A DNA stretch of 64,000 nt from Diatrype stigma. Its lineage: Eukaryota; Ascomycota; Sordariomycetes; Xylariales; Diatrypaceae. The position numbers were made by a program, and so were the translations under genes. The notes below the pieces were generated by a model, which was not told the DNA's origin, searched no databases, and was given only the letters and a program-made list of their open reading frames with translations. Below, piece after piece: positions 1-12,176 of the stretch. Within the stretch, counting starts at the first letter, position 1. The number at the start of each line of letters is the position of its first letter. Location: the NCBI GenBank assembly GCA_022225965.2, contig JAKJXP020000071.1:1-64000 (forward strand), read 5' to 3'.

Positions 1-97
1 GGAACGAACCCTCACAGCAAGCTGTCCGACAACTTCCGCTGCGGACTGACAACCCGCTCCTGCCCCTGCACCTGGCCCTGCCCATCGCCCTCCGCCG

Positions 98-135
<38 letters not shown>

Positions 136-521
136 AGTATCCAAACCTCGAATCGACGTCGACCTAGAAATATTTGAAAACTAATACCAAGTGAACTCTG
201 AATGGGTCTTGCTAATGCCTGACAAACCGAGGTGAGCTCAAACCAAAAGTCCGCGGACTGCCCACATAATACTTATGTACTGTAGCTATCCAACCAAGCG
301 ATCCCGCATGCGATCAATCAGTCACACGGCCCCATGCTCCGACCATGAGTAACTCCATCCGATCCCAACTCCGGCAGGTTGGATTCTTCACTTTTGATCC
401 GACCCCGATATACCAACCACCCTATCCATCATAGCCACACATCCACCGACTTCACGCACTTCTGTAGGTAGTGTCAACCACCCAAGCCAGGTCCGGTCCA
501 GTCCCGTCATCCAGCCCCCAA
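1..521. other. Window edge: poly-C tract and unassigned sequence
   Basis: No gene can be assigned. The first ~97 bases are GC-rich and open in one plus frame, so they could be the tail of a coding exon cut by the window edge, but no family is recognisable. An uninterrupted run of 38 C follows at 98-135. The rest, to the stop codon of the minus-strand Mpv17-like gene at 522, has ordinary non-coding composition and probably holds that gene's 3' UTR. Confidence 0.5.
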
Positions 522-1353
522 CTAAGACCCAGCAGCGACAAGCGACATATAGACGCCCCAGGCCACGCCCGCCAACCCACCGACCAGATTCCGGCCCTCG
601 ACCGTCTTCACGAGGGTGAAGTTGACAAGGCTGACGAGCGGCCACAGCCGCCAGCCCGCCACGACCAGGGCGGCGAACTCGGCGCGGCTGCGCGCCAGCA
701 CGTGCGTCCAGTCGACCTTGCTGTAGTCTAGGCCGACCACACCACCAGCACTGCCAGAGGACACCGCCATGGCCGCCTGGATCGAGTGGATGAACACGCT
801 GAACAGGAACGTGTTGGCGGCCGCGCCGACCGTTTGGTCCAGCACGAACTTGGCGGCTGTGTTCCCCTTGCTGAGCTTGGGCGCTTGCTCTTGCTTCTGC
901 TCCTTCTTCTCGGCGGCGGAGGTGCCTGCCGTCGCCTTGTAGGCTGGGTAGGTGGATTCTAGGAATTCTTGCCTTATGAGGAGGGGGGAGGAGGAGGGAG
1001 GAAAGGTTCAGCATTAGGTACTTAGGTTTGTTCGGGTAGGTTGTTGGGTGGGGTGCTCAGTTGGGTAGTGATTACGATATTTACTACTTACCAGAGGAAG
1101 TTGGGCGGTGTGCTGATGAAGGCGAACAGGATGAACTGGAACATGGGCACCCAGTCAAGGACGAGGGATGTCTATTGTTGTTACACATTTAGTACATATA
1201 CATTACTTACGACGTACTCAACGTGCAACGAACGTGGGACCTGGCTTAACTTACCTCATTCCGATAGGCCATGAGTGCCTGGGCTAAGAAGTTGGACGTG
1301 GCGGCCAGCACGGCTGACTGAATCGTGGCTTTTACTATGGGAGGTGGCGCCAT
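522..1353 (-). CDS. Mpv17/PMP22 family membrane protein
   Basis: Small integral membrane protein of the Mpv17/PMP22/Sym1 family, which sits in peroxisomal or inner mitochondrial membranes. Its biochemical role is poorly defined. Exons on the minus strand: 1353-1255, 1171-1092, 972-522, joined at GTAAGT donors, giving 209 aa. The N-terminus starts MAPPPIVKATIQ and is followed by a hydrophobic helix containing FLAQALMAY. Exon 2 carries the family-typical WVPMFQFILFAF..TPPNFLW block. Exon 3 begins with a charged Lys/Glu/Gln linker and ends with the diagnostic Asp-Gln start of the third helix (LDQTVGAAANTF) and the GWRLWPLVSLVNF motif. Length and helix order fit the family (about 180-250 aa). The intron phases join cleanly. 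Organelle targeting cannot be told from sequence alone. Confidence 0.82.
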
Positions 1354-2207
1354 TTTGTCGAATTATAATGCCCCTTGTGATCAACTAGGAAGGGGACGGA
1401 CAGGTGCGTACGTCAGGGGATGGGGGCTGCGACTTTAGCTAAAAAGGAGAAAAGGAGGGGTGCTCAAGCAAGTCGGTGCAATAGAATGATGTAGTTAAAG
1501 ACTCCAGCGCTGAGCTTTACTTTTCGTAGCGCAGCGGTTTCAATGTTTTAATCACACGGAGTAAGCAGTAGATCAGTGATGTCCGTTTGATTGAAAAATT
1601 TGGAGCTTCAGGCCGGTTGTTGAGTTGAGGGCCTGCGCACGACTGAGATAAAGGGAGTTAATTGTCAATTATGGCATTCAACTATAGCAACCTGTCAAGA
1701 GACGAGCGTTTCCTTGTTCTGACATCTGAAATGTGCCTTTGCGGGTTTGGACTGAAAGGGGTTTAGCGTTCTCGAGAATCTACCCCAATACGTTCGTCTC
1801 TTGCCTCCGAACAACAAAGGGGGCAGGCATCTTTTTAGGTGTTACCGGGATGAGCCAATACTGTATCAAGTTGAAAGGCCTCCTTAGGACAAATATAGGG
1901 TGCTTAGAATTACCATGGACTGAAAGGCATATGTAAGATCAAATGACCTTGGCGAGTATGTAGGTACAGTAAACTCCAAGGTTTTGGTTCGAGATGATCT
2001 ACAGACTAAACATTCAACGACTCAGGCTGAATTCTGAATGACACTCGAGTAACTCATAACTCAAGTCTGCATTGATCAACATTCCGCACCGGATGGACGT
2101 CCCGTATGAAAACGTCGCTCTATGCTACCAGGAAGCCAGAGCCCCATACCCTGCACTACCTTCAGTGCTTGAAAACACCTTCCAACGTCTTTGCTCGCTT
2201 CTCTACA
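1354..2207. other. Intergenic spacer between two minus-strand genes
   Basis: About 850 bp between the stop of the Yif1 gene and the start of the Mpv17-like gene. It would hold the Yif1 3' UTR and the Mpv17-like promoter. I see no coding exon, RNA gene or repeat in it. Confidence 0.5.
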
Positions 2208-3407
2208 TTAGCTGAGGATCCACATGAATAGTAACTGTATGATGTATGAGTAGAAGAACAAGAACTGCGTCCGCTGGTTCCGCTTTGTTCTTGTATCTGT
2301 CTGCATAGGCCCTTGTGTGCTTCCAGTGCTTTCTGGGAGCAGGACGTATCGCAGTGATCGCATCTAGATATTGTCAGCCTTATGTGTCCAAATCCGATGA
2401 AGCAAGCCGGGGGTAGCGGGTTAGGGGATAATACTCACCAGAAAGAGCGAATTAGCTAGAAAGGTATATAGGAAAACGGACCAGCCAAACCAGCCGCCCG
2501 TGCCTTTTCCTCCGTTAAAGAGCTCTGAGAGAGCCACCGTCACGATGATCCCCACGAACTTGTAGCCCGAGTATGCCACCAAGTCGAAGAGCTGCGACTC
2601 GTTGGAGATGCTCAAGAAGTAGCACCCGAGCTTCAAAACTACGAGCTCGAAGACGACGACCACGCCGGCTTTCGACGCGGTATATCCGAGCAGCTCAGGC
2701 TGGAACTGCCCTCGGAGACCAGCCAACAGAGTCGACAAAAGTATATAAGTGACCAGGGCCATAACTATGGTATCGCATGAGCGTGGTGTTCTGTTTGTGT
2801 CTGTCCAGCGCGGAGAAAATCAAGGCTGCTTACCCGGGATATACATATCAGGGCTATTGACGTCGTCCCTCGGCGGGAGGTACCAGCCCTCCTGGCCGTT
2901 GGGCCCGACCGTCTGCTTCCTCGACCAGGGCTTGTGCCGCCAGGGGAACAGCACCAGTATGAGTTTGTTGACGACGTATTGGTTCGACACGTTGAAGTAA
3001 TGCTTGAGCGCGGAGAAGTTGATCCACCGGTTCGCCTGTTCAGTAGATGTAGATGTCAGCCGACTGCGCCTGCTGCACCTCCCGGTCCCGTATCACACAG
3101 GAGGATATGTAGATAGACAGAGACCACCCACGTTGTGCTCGAAGTACTCCTGGCCGGCCTTGAAGGCGTTCTGGCCGAGCTGCACGCCGATCTGCGCGGC
3201 GGGATCGTTCATAAAGTTGCCGTAGCCGCCGAACGCATTGCCGCTGCCGGCCGGCGCGCCCTGCTGGTAGGGGTTCCCATATGCCCCTTGCTGCTGCGGT
3301 TGCGACGACGTCGGCGGCGGCGGTGACCGGAGCTGGGGGACGGTTGAGACGTGTTGCGGTACGGGGTGGTGCAGGGGCGGCGACTGGGCGTAGATCGGGC
3401 GTTGCAT
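2208..3407 (-). CDS. yif1: Yif1/Hrf1 family ER-Golgi transport protein
   Basis: Yif1 is a five-pass membrane protein that works with Yip1 and Rab GTPases in COPII vesicle traffic between ER and Golgi. Minus-strand exons: 3407-3132, 3035-2834, 2764-2439, 2363-2208, giving 319 aa. The N-terminus is a cytosolic Pro/Gln/Gly-rich region, then the conserved block with DPAAQIGVQLGQNAFKAGQ, then EHN/ANRWINFSALKHYFNVSN and KLILVLFPWRHKPWSR. Exon 3 begins VMALVTYILLSTLLAGLRGQF and exon 4 carries SLRYVLLPES and a final hydrophobic helix. All of these are hallmarks of the HRF1/Yif1 family and appear in the expected order. The upstream ATG in the same frame lies in the 5' leader; I chose the start at MQRPIYAQSPP, nearest the usual length. 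It is divergent from the SRP receptor gene. Confidence 0.9.
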
Positions 3408-4144
3408 CGTGAACGTGATAGCGCGCAAAACTGTATCGAGGGATTCGAGGGTATCGCCGAGTCTCGTGAGGGGGTAAACTGAAGGCGGAGGTGTTGTTGT
3501 GCAGCACTGGAGGCTTGTTATGAGGAACGGGGGCAGATTGTAGGCAGGCACTTGCAGAAGACAACAGCCATTTCAATGTTGCAGTTTCACTGTTTCAGTC
3601 AATGACAGCTGGAGCAAGTAACGGCAGGGCAGCGTCTGTGTGGGCCGTGTAAACTGGGCGTGTGGGTTACGTAGTGCTTTGTACCTTAACACCCCTGCTG
3701 CCCGGCTGCCCTGTCACTCACTTCCCAAGCTCCCCTTCCCGATATTAAAGTTTGGTGGGAGTGGTGGGGCGGCACTTGAGTGGGCACTGTGACGCTACCT
3801 CCTAGGCGGAACAGCTGAGCTGAGACTAAAGGCCAGCTGTCCGCTTCGCACGCCCAGCTGCCGTTCTTATCAATCTAATCGGCCACCTTTAACTAACCAC
3901 TGCTACGGTCCTTATCAGTTGCGCCGGGCGATGTGTCTCGGCCATACCTCATCATGCATCTCTTATTATACCTGCCTAATGAGCTGGAGATTACTGTTAG
4001 TTAACAACCTGGAAGTTGATGCTAATAATCCCAGACCCGTCAGTCCCTCAAAATACAAGTAGTTCTAAACCCCGACTTCGGCCTTTTCTGTTCCCCCAAA
4101 CTTAGCCCGACCTGGAACAAACACCCTCATCGTCATAGTCAGCC
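3408..4144. promoter_or_regulatory. Divergent promoter region, yif1 / SRP receptor
   Basis: The 737 bp between two divergently transcribed secretory-pathway genes must contain both promoters. CT-rich stretches occur near the SRP receptor start. No clear TATA element or other named site was found. Shared regulation of the two genes is an inference from the arrangement alone. Confidence 0.4.
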
Positions 4145-6407
4145 ATGTTGGACACGTTTGAGATCCTGACCACATCAGGAGTGGTATTGTGGTCGCGGTC
4201 GTATGCGCCGATAAACCCTTCACTAATTAACAATTTTATCGCCGATGTCTTCATCGAGGAGAAAGCCGTTGCGGCCGGCGCAAAAGCCGATCAGCCGACC
4301 TCGAGTAACCCTCCCTACAAGGCAGACCAACATACTTTGAAATGGACCTTCGTGAAGGAGCTGGGCATAATCTTTGTTGTACGAGATAGTTCCTTTTCTA
4401 AGTATAAACCGCCATCATGTACAATACCCACATCTCTAATACACTTTCTCTTCATATAGGCTGTCTATCGGTCCCTATTGCACCTGTCGTGGGTGGACAA
4501 GCTTGTGGATAACCTCAAGACTATCTTCGTTGATTTGTACGGCGACCAGCTGAGGGTACCGAACACGACCACCGTAGAATGCCGTAGTTTCGACGAGTAC
4601 TTCGACCAGCAGTACAGGGAGCTAGAGGCGAATGCGACCAACAAGCCCGCTCAACCCGCCGGGGCCTCCCTCCCTCTAGAAGAGAAGACAATATCTGGCA
4701 ACTTCGGCGACGAGCCGCCATTGCCTCCAGCACTGAAACATAGGGCAAATAAGCAGAACGGCTTGCAGGAGCCTCAATCCGCCAGCGATTCTACCCCGAT
4801 CATAAGCCCGAATGCTTCCCGGCCTTCGACCCCCAGCGGCGGGGCAAACCACCTGATAGTGGGCAAGGCTGGCCCCATAGGAAAGATGTCGAGAAGAGCG
4901 AAGAAAATGCAGCATGCCAACGCCGGCCTAATGTCCTCGGGGGATGAGGCCCCGTCAAGAAAAGCGAGAAAGGCGCCCAAGAAGGGGAGGAAGTGGGATG
5001 CGGACGGCTACGCCGACGAGGACGACGGGGTCCAGCTGGATTACTCCATTACGCAGAACGCACTGACGAGTGAGAGCGAGGCGGAACCGGGCAACCGGTC
5101 CACGGCAGCAGTCGACAACGTGGACGCGACGACGTGGGGCACGACGACATCTAAGGGGCAGTTCGTCCTGAAGGACCTGGATGACGAGGTCCACTCGATA
5201 CTGCGGTCGGCCGAGGACAAGAAGAACTCCGCGGCGGCAGCGAAGGGCGGTGACGGCAGCGGCGACGGGCCGAGGGGCGGCCTCGTGGGGTCGAGCCTGA
5301 GCACCATCAGCAGCTTGTTCCGCAACGTAGTCGGTGGCAAGACCTTGACCAAGACGGACCTGGACAAGGCCATGAAGGGCATGGAGGACCACCTGCTGCG
5401 CAAGAACGTCGCCCGCGAGGCCGCCATCCGGCTCTGCGAGGGCGTCGAGAAGGAGCTCATCGGCGTCAAAACCGGCAGCTTCGAGAGCATCGACGCGCGC
5501 ACCGCCCGCGCCATGGAGGCGTCGCTGACCAAGATGCTGACGCCAACGTCATCGCTCGATCTACTACGCGAGATCGACGCGGTGACGCGACCTCCGCCCA
5601 ACGCCGGCCGCCGGGCCCGGCCCTACGTCATCTCCATCGTGGGCGTCAACGGCGTCGGCAAGTCGACCAACCTGTCCAAGATCTGCTACTTCCTGCTGCA
5701 GAACAAGTACCGCGTGCTGGTGGCGGCGGGCGACACGTTCCGCTCGGGCGCGGTCGAGCAGCTCAAGGTCCACGTGCGCAACCTCAAGGAGCTGACGGAG
5801 CGCGAGGGCGGGCGCGTCGAGCTCTTCGAGAAGGGCTACGGCGGCGACGCCGCCACCGTCGCCAAGGACGCCGTCCGCGAGGCCGCCAACGAGGGCTACG
5901 ACGTCGTCCTCATCGACACGGCCGGCCGCCGCCACAACGACCAGCGCCTCATGTCGTCGCTCGAGAAGTTCGCCAAGTTCGCACAGCCCGACAAGATCTT
6001 GATGGTCGGAGAGGTAAAGCTCCCCCCCTCCCCCCCTTAGCCACTGCAGCCCCCCTTTTGTGATTCTCCTCCCCTTTCCTCCCAAAACCTTACCCAGTAT
6101 AAATTTCCCCTTCCGAACCCTATCTTCAGAAAGAAGTAGCCACTAACACAGAACGTCGACACAGGCACTCGTGGGCACCGACTCGGTAGCGCAAGCGCGC
6201 AACTTCAACTCGTCCTTCGGCCCCGGCCGGCGGCTCGACGGCTTCATCATCTCCAAGTGCGACACGGTCGGCGACATGGTGGGCACGCTCGTCAGCATCG
6301 TCCACGCCACCAACGTGCCCGTCCTCTTCGTCGGCGTCGGCCAGCACTACTCGGACATCCGCAACTTCTCGGTCAAGTGGGCCGTCGAGAAACTGCTCGC
6401 CCCGTAG
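4145..6407 (+). CDS. srp101: Signal recognition particle receptor subunit alpha (SR-alpha)
   Basis: GTPase that docks SRP-ribosome complexes at the ER membrane through the beta subunit. Exons 4145-4378, 4460-6013, 6165-6407 give 676 aa. Residues ~1-150 form the longin-like N-terminal domain that binds SR-beta (MLDTFEILTTSGVVLWS). A long charged linker follows, with Lys/Arg-rich and Asp/Glu-rich patches. The NG domain fills the C-terminal half: the N domain begins near LLRKNVAREAA, G1 is GVNGVGKST, the insertion-box motif is DTFRSGAVEQL, G3 is DTAGRRHNDQ, G4 is SKCDTVGD (usually T/SKFDT), and G5 is near FVGVGQHYSDIRNF. The last exon supplies G4 and G5, so the intron at 6014-6164 must be spliced for activity. 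The only oddity is Cys in place of Phe in G4. Confidence 0.95.
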
Positions 6408-7150
6408 GCTTTTACCTAGCAGGCGTACGGACGGACAACAAGGACAGCAGGGGGAGCAAGGCGAGTACTAGGTTCCTAGGGAAGACGTGGAGGACCTAGG
6501 GGCAGGAGCAACGATGAGTGATAGACAGGTAGTACCTAAGTAATAATCATGACAGAGTCATCCCGTTGGACGAATCTTGGGAAACTTGCCTAGTGACCGA
6601 TCTTGTGTGATGAGCTACTATATTGCCTGCTAGTCAGTATCCGGCCGTAGAGCATAACTACATATTTGGGGGTAGTATCATGATTTTCGTATTCCTGCGA
6701 CTGATATGGCAGCGAGCTAGCTCAACACAGCACCGTACGTGGACAATGCATAGTCTGTCCGAATTTACCCAGTTGACGCAGTCGGTACTTGGGTATTGCA
6801 GATATCCCATGCTCTTTGCAACCTTGACTGACCTATGGACGTCGTCATCATCATATAACCACTGCTACTTGCAGCCGTATTCGATAGGGCTTGCTGTAAA
6901 CCCAGCCCCTATCTGGTACACTATAAGTAGAGAACGGGTATTACATGTTTAAGTAGAACAAGAACAACTGCATGTCCATATACCTACCTATGTACACCCC
7001 TTATAGAAACAATATCCCCAAAGTACCACATACGGCACCTACTAATGTCCACATACAGCACCTACTAATGTACTAATGTAGGTAGTATACCTACTATGTA
7101 GCACCTGTACATATAACCATCAACAAGCTGCAAATCTCCCAACAAACAAA
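6408..7150. other. Intergenic region downstream of SRP receptor
   Basis: The SRP receptor 3' UTR, then sequence without a credible exon. A degenerate repeat of the form 'cacctactaatgt' occurs two to three times around 7030-7080. No other feature is visible. Confidence 0.45.
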
Positions 7151-7279
7151 GCCCGGGTAGTGTAGAAGGGCCAGCACGCCATGAATAGAACCCTAGCATT
7201 CTGTCGGTAGGAGGGAAATACCAGTTGTTCGTCCCGGGGTGATCGTGGAAGTTCCAAGGTTCGAATCCTTGGCTGGGCA
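7151..7279 (+). tRNA. tRNA-like gene, probably intron-containing; anticodon not assignable
   Basis: The plus strand carries the parts of a tRNA in order: a 7-nt acceptor strand (GCCCGGG, 7151-7157), an A-box-like D arm (TAGTGTAGAAGGG) closing with GCAC, a perfect B box (GGTTCGAATCC, 7258-7268) in a 5-bp T stem, and the 3' acceptor strand GCTGGGC with discriminator A at 7272-7279. A T12-like run follows within 5 nt and would be a Pol III terminator. About 75 nt separate the D and T arms, far more than a normal anticodon and variable arm, so an intron of some 55-60 nt is likely. CCATG (7179-7183) and CGTGG (7244-7248) could form the anticodon stem. However, the loop then lacks U33, so the anticodon cannot be read with confidence. 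A pseudo-tRNA or tRNA-derived relic is the alternative. Confidence 0.5.
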
Positions 7280-7534
7280 AATCTTTTTTTTTTTTCCTTC
7301 TTCTTTTCTTTTTTTGTATTTTGACCTTTTTGTCACCCACCCTCTTCCATCCTCTTCATTCTTACCAGAGCTAGCCCATCACCGTACTTTTGTGTCAATT
7401 TCTTTTTTCGATTGACTTGCGTAACCTTCAAGTGCTACTACCCTATCGAAAAATCATAAGAAACACTCCTCACCTAGTCGAGGCTCGTAACGCTGAAGCA
7501 CCATATTCTTCACACCTCCCCGGCGCACGTAACC

Positions 7535-8569
7535 TCAAATGAAACTCGACAAAGCGTCCCCAAGCCCCCGGGCGAGAAGCTCGTGGATGGCTTGGCCGGG
7601 GTGGTAGTTATCGTACCACAGGCAGCTCACGCCATCTGAGTTGTAGCAGGTCGCATCCGGCGCCCCGTACGCCCCCGGGTCGCTGATGGCGGTTTCGAAG
7701 TACGAGGCCGTATCGAAGACCTGGCCGGTGGTGCCGCTGTTGGCACTTTTGAACGCCGTGAGTCGTTCGGAGATTTGTGCGTTGTATTCATCAATATCTG
7801 AGCGAAGCTGCGCCAGGTCGGTCTCCGCCTGCCCGATCATCACAGGGGCTTTGTCGAATGCTATAATCAGAAGGTCAGTCTCATTCCTTTTAGTTCTCAT
7901 GAAGGAGGCTCTCTCTTCTCCTTGGGTCGCTGGCCGTACGTGGAATGGTAAGCAGCACGAAGTTCCTGATGCCGTCATCGTACAGAACCTGGAGCAGTTC
8001 GAAGTAGCGGTCCAGTATCGTATCGATCGGCGTGGCCGTCCGGTCCCAGAAGTTCTCGCCCACGTCGTTGATCCCGACCCAGACCGCCGCCAGCGCGCTC
8101 TCCGCGGTCCAGGGCGCGTACGCCGGCTTGCTCGCGAGGTTGCTATGGAACGTGTCGACCTGGTCGTCGTAGCAGGCGCTCGCGTACGTGTCTACGAGCT
8201 CCTTGTCCGTCGTGGCGCCCGACACGGCGAAGTCGTACGCCAGCATGAGCGTGGTGTTCAGCTTGCTGGCAATTTGCCCGACCCAGTTGAGTCCGCCGCT
8301 CGTCGTCTGCCCCGGCATGCTCGGGTTGCCCAATGGGTTGCTGGCTGAGGGCTTGTCTCCGTCGAACCATGAGCCTGTCGTCGAGTATGAATCGCCGCTG
8401 GTTATTCATATAACGTCATGGTGAGTATTCACTCGAGGCATGAATGGAGAAGTATCCACGGTGCAGCTTACAAGACCATCAAGTATTTCGCGCCTGTTTG
8501 GGCATTGCTAGGGTAGATGAAGAAGGAGACTACTGCTAGAGGCAGGAGACCTTGGAGAAATGACCGCAT
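7535..8569 (-). CDS. Secreted GDSL/SGNH esterase, carbohydrate esterase family 16 type
   Basis: Predicted extracellular acetylesterase that removes acetyl groups from plant cell-wall oligosaccharides (CE16 by similarity of layout). Minus-strand exons 8569-8472, 8397-7940, 7860-7535 give 293 aa. The first ~23 residues are a signal peptide (MRSFLQGLLPLAVVSFFIYPSNA). Block I is VFGDSYS, with the nucleophile Ser formed across the first splice junction. Block III is AVWVGINDVG (GxND). The C-terminal catalytic pair is in WYDNYHPGQAIH (DxxH). Length is close to that of characterised CE16 enzymes (~300 aa). The join at TIP/PFDKAP matches the usual Pro-rich segment before the cap helix. All four SGNH blocks appear intact, so the gene looks functional. 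Substrate is inferred. Confidence 0.85.
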
Positions 8570-9785
8570 TTTGTCGTTGCTTCACGGGATCAGTTGACTC
8601 GTGTATCATTCGACCGTGTAGTTCAAGACAATTCTTTCTCTATGTTGCGACGTCTTCGTTAGGGACTTATATCCCCATTTGCTGGCCACATGACCCACTA
8701 TGCTTGCGAGGAAACGTTTCGGGTATATACTGTGCATTCCCAAATAGGGGTGGTTGCAGGGATGTGATTGGCGGAATTGTAGATATTCCTATACTCTCTC
8801 CACATTCCCGAAGGTAGCCCCAGGTCCCCGAAATTGGTGCCATTCCCTTGACTAGCTGCCACGAAGCTAGATCTGGCATTTGATCAGATTGTCGCCATGC
8901 CCCTCATTGTTGCTTTGGGCCCGGAATCTTCTTCAAGATCGCGGGCGTGCCTGCAGAAGAGCTAGGCCACAGAGGTTTGATGAAATGACTCGGAACTCGA
9001 GCAGGTAGAGAACCTTCGATGCTAAGTAAGAAACTTGTTAGCCAGACATTCAACTACTAAGTATTGCAATAACATCACAAATGCGATGAAGGCAATCTGA
9101 GTATAGGAGTAGCAACCCGGAGACAGCAGCCCGGCTCGGCAGCGGGGCTGCCGCGGGTGTTACCCTATTTGACCACCCCTAAGGGGTGCTCACACTACAC
9201 AATCTATCATACAAATGCCCTCTGCTCGTAATCCTGTCGTTTTATGTAGACGTTGAACAAATCCCAATCTACGCCAAAACATGCGCTCCAGACTGTTGGT
9301 TTACATATTCGAAAGGGGTGGGTAGTCGGCCAATCATATTTTGGATACCAGTCAGCACCGCTGCATCGAACAGGCTATAATGAGGACCTAATAATTGTGA
9401 GTCCCTCTGATAGTCGAACCCTCATCCATGGCCAGGGTCACTTTCATAACAGAAACACAACCAATGGCTGGCTCCAGTCACCCAGATTTTGGAGTATATG
9501 TAACCCTTGTATACAATGAACGTATCATACACCACTGAAACGACATCATCATGTATGCCAATTTTCTTACTGCCACCTTACACATTAACAGTCATTATTA
9601 CTGGCTCCCCATTTGCCTTTCCCATGCATCATCCCACCCCCTAAACGCATTGGTAGCCAGATTTAGAGATATCATTCACAGGAAGCGTAACGATAAGTAG
9701 TATATCACACCCCCGATCCCAGAGAGATGAAAAGTTCTCTGTGTTTTTATTTTTGTGCCTCAACATCCAGTCGAACCACGACAAA
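8570..9785. other. Intergenic region with CE16 promoter and P450 promoter
   Basis: 1.2 kb between divergent genes. A GC-rich imperfect hairpin lies near 9127-9160 (ggctcggcagcggggctgcc). A further small hairpin is formed by cacccctaaggggtg at 9174-9188. No coding exon or RNA gene was found. Confidence 0.4.
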
Positions 9786-11820
9786 ATGGCATCCCTCCTC
9801 CAACCCAAGGATAGCCCTTTCTCGTTTCTGAAAGATGGCCTGTCTTTCGTATGGAAGCTGGGTATGCCCGCGCTGCTATCATTAGCCATTTTTACAGGGG
9901 TATTTGCGTGGTACATCGTTGGATATCTCACCTCTCCGCTACGCAAGTATCCTGGGCCCCGAGTCGCCGGTAAGTAGTCGATCAATGCTAGCTGTCGATG
10001 ATGGGTTCAGTGGATCTTAACACTATCGGACTATGAACAGCATGGACAAACTATTGGCGAATGTATCATGCATATGGAGGTTCCATGCACCTCGTTGCCA
10101 AAAGTCTTCATGACAAGTACGGACCCATCGTGCGAATTGCCCCGAACCAGCTCGACCTGGACTGCCCATCTTTGATCAAAACCTGCTTTGATCGCAAAGG
10201 TACTTGGAGAAAGGTGAGCTTCAGCTTCTCCCAGCCATACTCAACCTTTATAAATGCTATATACTGCTGTTCTTGCTTCGTCTAATAACCGTTCTCGAAG
10301 ACTGAGCATGACTCCACCAGTGGTGTGCTCATAGATGGCAAGATCAAGTACAACGTCTTTAGTGAAACAGATCCAGCGACGCATGCCCGGATGAGAAAAC
10401 CAGTTGCCAAGTATTACTCAATGAATGGAGTGCTTCCCTTCGAACCCTCTGTCGATAGTGTCTTAGGCCACTTTGTTCGACAATTGGATATGAGATTCTG
10501 TGGTGACAACGGGGAAATGGGGAGAACATTCGATATCGGCCAATGGATCCTATGTTGTAAGTGCTCATACAACGGTGGATAGCTCAAGCTAAATATAGTA
10601 ACCTGATGCTCTCCTGACCTTTTCATCTAGGTGCTTGGGATATGATCAGCAAATCCACGTATGGCAAACGCTTCGGTTATCTTGACTATGGATACGATTT
10701 CGATGGGACAATGACTATCAATGAAAAAGCATTAGTTTACTTCGCTACAATAGCGGCTCAACCAAAGTTGGATTCTTTTCTAGACAAGAATAGGCTCTAC
10801 CGCAGTAAGTCGCTCTGAGAGCCGTTTCATACCCTCTGCATATGCACAAGCCCCTTTTAGGATACCCAGGGGATTGGACTACTCATTGAGGCTGTCATAC
10901 ACCTCGCGATACCGAGTTAAATAACAAACAAGTGATAGCCAATGCTAATAAGCATCGCAGTTGGCCCTCCGACCTTTGCCACAGTGGCCGAAATGAGTTT
11001 GCAGCATCTTATCCAGCGATACAACGGCGAAGACAAACACGACCCTGCGAAACCCGATTTCATGGATCGTTTTATCAAAGCCAAGGAAGAACACCCTGAC
11101 AGCATTGATGATAACAGCATCACGACCTACCTCCTGATCAACATGGGTGCCGGCGCCGATACGACCACGGTGGTCCTTCGTTCCGTCTTCTACTTGAGTC
11201 TCAAGCAGCCGAGTGTCTGGGCTCGGCTCCAAGCCGAGGTTCTCGCTGCCCCATTCGCGCAGAAGCACACGCTGAACTTGCCAACGCCTTTCGCGGAGGC
11301 ACGGGCCCTACCCTACCTTGACGCCGTGATACGGGAGGCGTGTCGGCTTTACCCCGGCTTCTGCTCTTCCATGGACAGATACGTCCCCGAGGGGGGTGTC
11401 CACCTGCCAGACGGATCCTTCGTGCCCGAGGGCGTCGCTTTCGGGTTCAACCCCTACGTGATCCACCGGAACAAGGAGATCTGGGGCCCGGATGCCGAGG
11501 CGTTCCGTCCCGAGCGCTGGCTGCGCGACGAGCAGAACAACGAGTCGGAGGACGCGTACAGGCAGCGTCTGGCAACTATGAATAATCATGATCTGACTTT
11601 CGGCGCAGGCAGCCGCGTGTGCCTCGGCCGGAACCTGGCTATGCTGGAGGTGTACAAGGTCGTGGCGACGCTGGTGGCCCTCTACGAGTTCGAGCTAGCG
11701 GACCCTCGGAAGGTCTGGAAGGTCCGCACTTACATCTTCCCCAGACAATCGGGAATCGAAGTCAGGATGAGACAGAGGCCAGACATGTATATTCGTGAAG
11801 ATGTGGGCATCGATGAGTAG
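9786..11820 (+). CDS. Cytochrome P450, pisatin-demethylase-like
   Basis: Microsomal haem monooxygenase. Exons 9786-9969, 10041-10213, 10301-10556, 10631-10804, 10961-11820 give 548 aa. An N-terminal membrane anchor (residues ~20-50) is followed by the hinge LRKYPGPRVA. The helix I oxygen-activating motif is GAGADTTT, the ExxR motif is EACR, the PERF-like motif is FRPERW, and the haem-binding loop is FGAGSRVCLGRNLA, with the axial Cys present. The C-terminal WKVRTYIFPRQSG stretch resembles the pisatin demethylase (CYP57-like) group. All five introns have GT-AG ends and keep frame. An in-frame ATG 45 bp upstream exists, but the start at MASLLQPKD gives the more usual short luminal leader. The substrate is unknown; neighbouring redox genes suggest a detoxification, catabolic or secondary-metabolic role. 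Confidence 0.9.
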
Positions 11821-12176
11821 GAAGGTAGCTATGTGCGATTAGAAAAAAGGGGGTGTGCTTCTTTCTGTCTGTTAGTTTTTTCTAGCTATTTACGCTAGTT
11901 TTGTCGGCTACTTATATTATGCTCCTTTCTTTTAGAATAATAATCAGCACTCAGTATTGATCATTACTAAAGTAACGAAGAATTTCTCCTTTTTAACGTA
12001 TCCTGCTTACTAATTTTACGAATAAGTTAAACATTATAATATATTTCTTTTATAACTAGCAACTTAGCTTACCGTAACTGGTTTAAGATTGTAACAAATA
12101 TAGTTATATAACTGATAGCTACTCCCCGTAGGTGCAAGATCGATGATGATTCTATGTATTTTGTATCCCAGTCCGT
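11821..12176. other. AT-rich P450 3' flank
   Basis: P450 3' UTR grading into AT-rich sequence (11880-12120) with many TA/TT steps, unlike the preceding gene. No coding exon. It may be old decayed repeat sequence. Confidence 0.35.

Noticed and set aside
7065..7340. 91-aa minus-strand open frame with a Lys/Arg-rich start
   Set aside because: It is the antisense of the tRNA-like gene and its T-run; the SQGFEPW stretch is a typical artefact of reading a tRNA T arm.
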